Shown here: positions 58,565-64,000 of the stretch, piece after piece
Layout of the letters: the number at the start of each line of letters is the position of its first letter
Position numbering within the stretch: position 1 is the stretch's first letter
Origin: Clavelina lepadiformis
Taxonomy: Eukaryota; Chordata; Ascidiacea; Aplousobranchia; Clavelinidae
Assembly: GCF_947623445.1 (NCBI RefSeq)
Contig: NC_135241.1
Location: forward strand, 20,958,501-21,022,500
Reading direction: 5' to 3'
Length of the DNA: 64,000 bases
Translations under genes and position numbers: made by a program
Notes under the pieces: model-generated
The model's database searches: none
Told to the model about the DNA's origin: nothing
What the model saw: the letters and a program-made list of their open reading frames with translations, nothing else

Positions 58565-61500
58565 ATGGGCTGTGGCGCCAGCGCGCACATGGATATTTCT
58601 TCACCAGATGATGCATTTGTAGAACCTTCAGCAGGGCAGCCAGAAGTCGAAAGCGTGCATCCCACGAACGGTGAGTTAAGCTACCTTGTTGGGCTAATTA
58701 TATCACTTCGATTATTTTAAATTATTAGTGATTTCAATACAAAATGATACATGGATAGGCCTAGCTGGTTGGTTACTAGTTGCCGAGTTTCCTGCTCGGT
58801 AGCCGAGTGGTTCGAGCACTGGCCTCGAAATAAATGCGGTCCAGGCTCCATGTTTGATACCTAGTGACGCCATACCGTTGTAATGCCCTTGGGCAAGGCA
58901 TTAACGACACTTGCTCTTGACCTGTTCAGTGGACCTGGTGGCTGGTGGACTGTTTTAAATTAGGACAATACTATAAAAATCAAAATAAAAATGTTTCACA
59001 AACTGAACTTACATAAAGACTACCTCGGTAACTGGGGCTTGAGCTATTAGGGATCATCGCTGGGTTTGAGTTGCGCAAAAACTTTCTCAGTCCGAGGCTA
59101 AAAATCATCGTACCACACACTTTTTAACAGAGGTTTTCCTGCTTTCCTAGGCTATGATACTATAATCTTTATCCTCGAACTGAGACAAGTCTTTGCACGA
59201 CTTAAATCCGGCGAGGATTTCACGTTGCTTGAGCCCTGAGCAATGAAGAATCCTTTTTTAAAGATTTTTTTTCTATCCTTCTCCATTTTTTTTGTTTCTT
59301 TCTCTCTCCTCAAGTGTAGGTCGATTTGTTTATATAATAAATGGGACTTGAGTCATGAAAAATTATTGCTTAGTTTACGTTGCGAAAATCTTTTCTCAGT
59401 CTGGGAATAAGATTTCTGGTATGATACCACTTATCAAGGTATCCTTTACTTTGCACTCCCATATCAGAAGAGAACACTGGGAAATTATTACGTCACAATT
59501 TCTTATTTATTACCTCATAACCAGTGTGCATTTTGTGTGATGGATATGCTGAAGATCTGTTTGGTATAACTAATGTGAAATGTACCCTGGCCTCATAACA
59601 CCTTCTCATTGAGGTCCAGAAGGCAGAGTGAAAAGGTACAATTACAAAGCTTCCTTACTTTACCAATAAAATGATAATGAATGCATTGTGTAAAAAACCA
59701 TGGTTCAAAAAATATGTCATTTATTTTTATTTCTCTCAGAAGATTTGATAAGTTTGTAATTCTTTTTCGTTTACAAACTTCAATAATAAAGGTTTTATTT
59801 AAAAAAAGCCTCGTCAATCATCATGCCCTTGGCAGCTTGGCGCACTGCTTGAGAATCGGTGACTTAGCATAAAGTTTTACACACACCACATCCAATTAAA
59901 TTTTAGGTTAATTGGGAATGAGGAAATCTACACCAAATGTTTAATTCTTCAGTTCTTTTGAAACCCATAAAATGGTAGATAAATGCAAGAAGATTTTGTT
60001 ATTTCCTACAGCCGAAGAATAGGTTGTTTGCTATTTTTAGTTTTAGATGAAATAAGTTTCAGCATAATTTGCTTGCCTGATAGTTACATTACTTTTACCT
60101 TATTAGGCAATTTGGATTATCCAAATATCAAAATTTATCCACAGCTTTATAGTTTAAAAAAATTTCAAATCGATTTTTATTTGGAACATCCAAAATATTG
60201 ATCTAAATAATTTTTTTGTTGTTCTTGTTTTATGGTTCTTCTAAAACTTTATTTTGTTGTGGAACTGCAAAAGTTTAAAATAAATTTAAATGTTATGCCA
60301 AAAATTTATTTGAAAAATACTGCGTGGTGCCCTCAGTACTATGTCGTATTAACTCATTAACCGAGTAAGATATCATATATACATAAACCTATTTTTCAAT
60401 ACTGCTTGCGATATCTTTTTTATATGTCTGTAAAAAAGAACAAGTAGCGCAAATATAGGTTTTGCACTTGTGCAAAAATAGGCCTTGTTCTTTATTTACT
60501 AAACTAGACCCACTACCACAACCATTTAAATTAAATACATAAGGCACTCTTGCCCAAATCTGGACTCTTAACACAATAATGATGACAGATTTTTCAACTT
60601 TGTATTTGTTTTTGTTTGGGAAAATTAGTAACATGGGAAGAGTGAAGTTTGTTTTTGTTTAAATGAAAGCGATGTGAAAGTTGTATGCTACAATATAAAA
60701 TCTAGAAATTATAGATTTTTATGGTGTCATAAACATTTGTAAAAAAACTGATGTCAGTATTCACCCGAATTGAATTAGGCCACAGAATTATCCAGTTTTT
60801 CTTATGCCTTGAGGCAAAGTAAACTGAGTAATATCTACTGGATATTTATGTTGTTTTATGTTAATTTAAAATTTGAGCTAAATATAACTAAAGTGAGGGA
60901 AATTTTAAAAACAAGTGAGCCTAAAGTCAAAGAGTTGTTGCCAGTAAATATATTAGAAAAAGGATTTGTACTAATATGTAGTGGTTACTTAAGCAGTTAT
61001 TGTTATAAATTATCAGATTGTTCAATAGGCTACCATATAATAAGCTCATTTGTGATTCAGTGAGGCCAAATTAACAAATTAATGTTGCTGGCCGGATTTG
61101 GCCCGCAGGCCATAGTTTGTTGACCCCTGAGTGCAGTCAGGGCTACTGGCTCTAGCCTAGTCCGATAACTGTGGTAAAAACAAGAGTGTTTTACTAGTTT
61201 ATGTCATCTGTGACATTCCTATGCTGAAATTAAGCATTACCTGCTGCTACTAATCACACTTATCTGTAGAGACGTGTTCCATCCAAAATGCGTTAGCTAA
61301 CCCACTATTACTACAAGCCTACTCGTACAGCCAGAATTATCGAACAAGTTGTTTTTACATTGTGACGTCATAATGCCCGCCATCTCTGTCATAATAGGAG
61401 ACCAAATTTGTGATGCAATTTTGGCAATAACGGCTTAACCATTGCATGTTATAAAAATCCATTCAGCACTATCCAGTATATTTACTGGCAACTACACTTT

Positions 61501-62627
61501 GATTTAAAGCCAACTTGTTGTTGGAATTGTCCCTCACTTTAACTAGGTGTTTCTGTGTAGAATACAGGAACTGATAATAAGATTGCATTAAAAGCCATTC
61601 ATAAATACATCTTTCTAACATAAAAATCCCTGGCAATTTAAATGGAAATAAAGGAAACGACAATGTAACAACAATAAAAGAAACCGTTGAAGAAGTTGAA
61701 AATGAACACGCATCTTCAGAAGATAATTCTGCAGCAGAAAATGAGAAAAATGACGGGACAATTGTAAATCCAAAAAAATTAACTGATGAAGAAATTTTAC
61801 TAAGAGTTAAGGTATTTGATTTCCTGTGCTTAGCTAAAGGGAAAATATTGTATTTGTCGACGAAACTTGTTGAATGAAAATTTGGCTGGGCAGCGTTGCA
61901 CACAAAATAAAGGAAAATGTAAATATTGCAGTCAAAGCTGGAAATACTGAGGTCTCTCGAGTGGCCATGGAATGATGAAGGAAAAGCTGTGCAGGATTAC
62001 CTTTTCAAGGTATAACTTGTGCAGCGCTTAATTTGTGATTCTTCTTTGTTGTAACCTCCTGTATTCAATATTCTCATTGCCTACTGTGAGAGTGTTTTAA
62101 AATATTCTTTGATTTTAGAAATTTTTAAGGAAAAGGAGGAAGAAAATTGTCCGTTCAATCGCAGATCTCATGATTGAAAACGGTTATCTTGATGTCTGTG
62201 TAAAGATTTGGGATTTTTGTCATACTACTGAAGACGAAGAGCTATCTTATAATCATAGCAAATCATATTATGTCGTAAGTCTTAACGTAAGGATTCTGAT
62301 TTTAGATATACAAGTAGGCAATGCTCCCTCTAATTTCTGCAAAGCTATAAAAATCTCTGAACTATGCTTCTAACAATTTGATTTTTAATTTCACAAAAGT
62401 ATTTTTAAAATTCAACTGTAAGAACACAGCATTTGTTATTGAGCTTAGTTTTAATGGCAAATATTTTTTTTGCCCAGGCGTGTTGTGCATTGAAACAGGT
62501 TTGCAATGTTAAGGCTTTTATCAAACTATGCAAAGCCGATTTTACAATCCATGACGTTTTTGGTCCAGATGTTTTTGGTCTAGGCACACCAACCAACATA
62601 ACTGTTATACGGGACACGCCATCCTGA
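58565..62627 (+). CDS. Unrecognised gene with N-terminal MGCGAS (predicted lipid-anchored), 5' exons
   Basis: Exons 58565-58670, 61654-61811, 61932-62009 and 62119-62274, and a fifth starting at 62478, join in phase. The first four give 166 codons. The start MGCGAS fits N-myristoylation at Gly2 plus palmitoylation at Cys3, so membrane attachment is likely (inference). An acidic, Ser/Glu-rich linker follows (exon 2). A helical, basic region comes next (exons 3-4: SKLEILRSLEWPWNDEGK, KFLRKRRKKIVRSI, ENGYLDVCVKIWDFCH), perhaps helical repeats. The exon 1 donor G|GTGAGT and exon 2 acceptor AAATAAAG fit phase 1, with a TCTAAC branch site 35 bases upstream. The fifth exon is open to a stop at 62625-62627, but its true end is uncertain and the gene may continue. 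I do not recognise the family. Confidence 0.6.
58795..58990 (+). mobile_element. tRNA-derived SINE
   Basis: The head CTCGGTAGCCGAGTGGTTCG resembles a tRNA A box (TAGCCGAGTGG). GTTTGATACC about 40 bases on is a decayed B box (GGTTCGAATCC-like). The body TGTAATGCCCTTGGGCAAGG followed by CATTAACGACACTTGCTC is a motif shared by many animal SINEs (CCTTGGGCAAGGCA). It ends in an A-rich tail (AAAAATCAAAATAAAAATG). It lies in intron 1 of the MGCGAS gene. Confidence 0.75.
61088..61129. mobile_element. Right end of a hAT element
   Basis: GGCCGGATTTGGCCCGCAGG and the following CCATAGTTTGTTGACCCCTG are a textbook hAT terminus read inward from the right. No left end was found within a kilobase, so the element is truncated or very diverged. 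Confidence 0.55.
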
Positions 62628-64000
62628 TCTTACCATTTGTCTCAAAGGCTTTATAAAATAAACTTTTATAAACTTTTTGTTATGTCAGAATGGAGAGGAT
62701 AAATTAACTTGAAAGTGGCATTATAGCCGGTTTAGACAAGAAAACAGATTACTTCACATACATTAAGATATAGGGCTAGATAAATTGGCCATTTGATTTC
62801 TGATTGATAGCGTTTTACAATTGAAAGATTTCTGGTATAAATTGCTAAAAATTTAGTTACACAGTTTTGATCGTTGCAAAGCATAAAAATTATATAATGG
62901 GTATAATTTATAGTTGCATGTTAGCACTGTACATGATGTCTAATTGTCTAACACTGGCAACAAAAATGGGGGTGTGGAGGCGCCGAACCCATAACTTTAA
63001 GAGTGAAAGATGCGGCACCCTTTGCCAAAATGAAAGAAGTGCCTAAAGATAAAAGGAAAGTAAGGCGCACATCACTGAGCAGTTGCTTGTTATCACACCT
63101 ATAACGTCTCTTTTCTTTGTATGCATGACCTCAAATTTTTTCGAAAATTGCTGTGTTGAATAAACAAAAAACAAAAATCCTCAACAAAATAGATGAATAC
63201 CTGGGCTCGGCTATAAAATCAGGGTTTGCTGTTTAAAACATCAAAATAGTTGTTTAAATCTTCCTGTATAAAATATTAACATAAGAAAATAAACAAGATG
63301 TGGCAAGAACAATAGAGGTTATCGCAATGATATCACTAACCTCATGACATCATACCTTGCCGCACCCCCACGATTTGCAAAAGTTTGCGCCTAGGTTGTC
63401 TAACTACACAGTGTATAGGTCTAATTACATTTTGTCAAAAATGATATACTAAGCTAAATTTTATTTGGACTTTGCTTCTTATTTTTGTATGCATATATTT
63501 GTATGTTCCTCAAACAAAAAAGTAAAACCCATTGTGCTTGACCTGTCTCATTGATGTGCTCATGCATTATTCAGTTTCTTATAAGTACAGCCACAAAAGT
63601 GAAGTGCGTGCCACACGTCAGCCTACATTGATTGAAGAAAACATTTTCTGTTACTAAGTTATGCGGGTAATCATGTTTGAATGAAAACAATCGATGACAT
63701 ATTTATATGACACAAGCAATGTTGTATTCAAAGTTCAATCATGCGGCCACTACACAGTGTAGTGAGATTCATATACATATATTACAATTGTAAGATGATA
63801 TCAGTCAATTATTTGCCAAAAAATCAAATTTTGCAAATTGATTTATGGTGTTCAGAATGCGCGTTAAAATAAGGCTGGTGGCATTAATAAAATAAACCAA
63901 GGTGTATATGGTAAAACCTGAGTGCAGCTTGGTGGGAGCTTTGCTGGTAAGTGGTAAAATGATTTGTAATTTTCGTGCATGTATGAACTATTCATGACAT
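62628..64000. other. No gene recognised; may be intron of the MGCGAS gene
   Basis: AT-rich, with no convincing exon, transposon end or RNA gene. If the upstream gene continues, this is its intron or 3' region. Confidence 0.35.

Noticed and set aside
58402-58665. 87-codon open frame (minus)
   Set aside because: Antisense shadow of the first MGCGAS exon.
58795-58870. Functional tRNA gene
   Set aside because: The B box is decayed, no acceptor stem closes, and the downstream SINE body and A-rich tail show that it is a SINE head.
61469-61903. 144-codon open frame (minus)
   Set aside because: Antisense to exon 2 of the MGCGAS gene, whose phases and splice sites are consistent.

Overview
The window is animal nuclear DNA: AT-rich, with short spliced genes, many small DNA-transposon relics and a tRNA-derived SINE. 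A five-finger Zic gene of the ascidian ZicL (Zic-r.b) type, together with a tightly packed GSKIP-TSC2 gene pair, points to a solitary ascidian, most likely Ciona. The species is inferred from remembered gene families, not from a search.

Left third (1-18.3 kb). A perfect hAT MITE opens the window. It is followed by the last exon of an unrecognised Gly/Ser-rich protein and a long T-rich stretch. On the minus strand lie a six-exon retinol-dehydrogenase-like SDR (5.4-8.0 kb, with one GC-AG intron), about 6 kb with no gene found, the deubiquitinase MINDY1/2 (eight exons, 14.3-16.9 kb, with a C-terminal CaaX box) and the intronless kappaB-Ras gene NKIRAS (17.6-18.2 kb).

Middle (20.6-26.4 kb). GSKIP and TSC2 (tuberin) lie head to tail on the plus strand with 38 bases between stop and start, a spacing typical of tunicate trans-spliced operons. 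TSC2 has two short 5' exons and one 3.9-kb exon carrying the rest of the protein.

Right half (28-56 kb). This is a mirrored, repeatedly rearranged locus. Four copies of an arylalkylamine-type GNAT acetyltransferase gene lie in the order A(-), B(- pseudogene), C(+), D(+). Their flanks are duplicated with the same mirror symmetry. Inside the mirror sit ZicL (40.6-41.9 kb) and an SLC35G-like transporter (45.3-46.5 kb); a decayed partial transporter copy lies in the opposite orientation at 55.7 kb. Four copies of a ~230-bp ZicL promoter-like module occur at 36.0(-), 37.6(-), 39.1(+) and 40.3(+) kb, and only the last is attached to a Zic reading frame. The paralogous copies act as filled/empty-site controls, dating insertions of a mariner relic, an 800-bp foldback element with inverted minisatellite arms, a hAT MITE and an LTR-retrotransposon fragment.

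Right end (58.5-62.6 kb). This holds the 5' part of an unrecognised gene whose protein starts MGCGAS, a likely myristoylation/palmitoylation signal. Its first intron carries a SINE and a hAT end.

Functional link: TSC2, GSKIP and kappaB-Ras are all signalling regulators (mTORC1, GSK3/PKA and NF-kappaB/Ral), but only GSKIP and TSC2 look co-transcribed. All exon boundaries were read by eye from splice signals and frame continuity.
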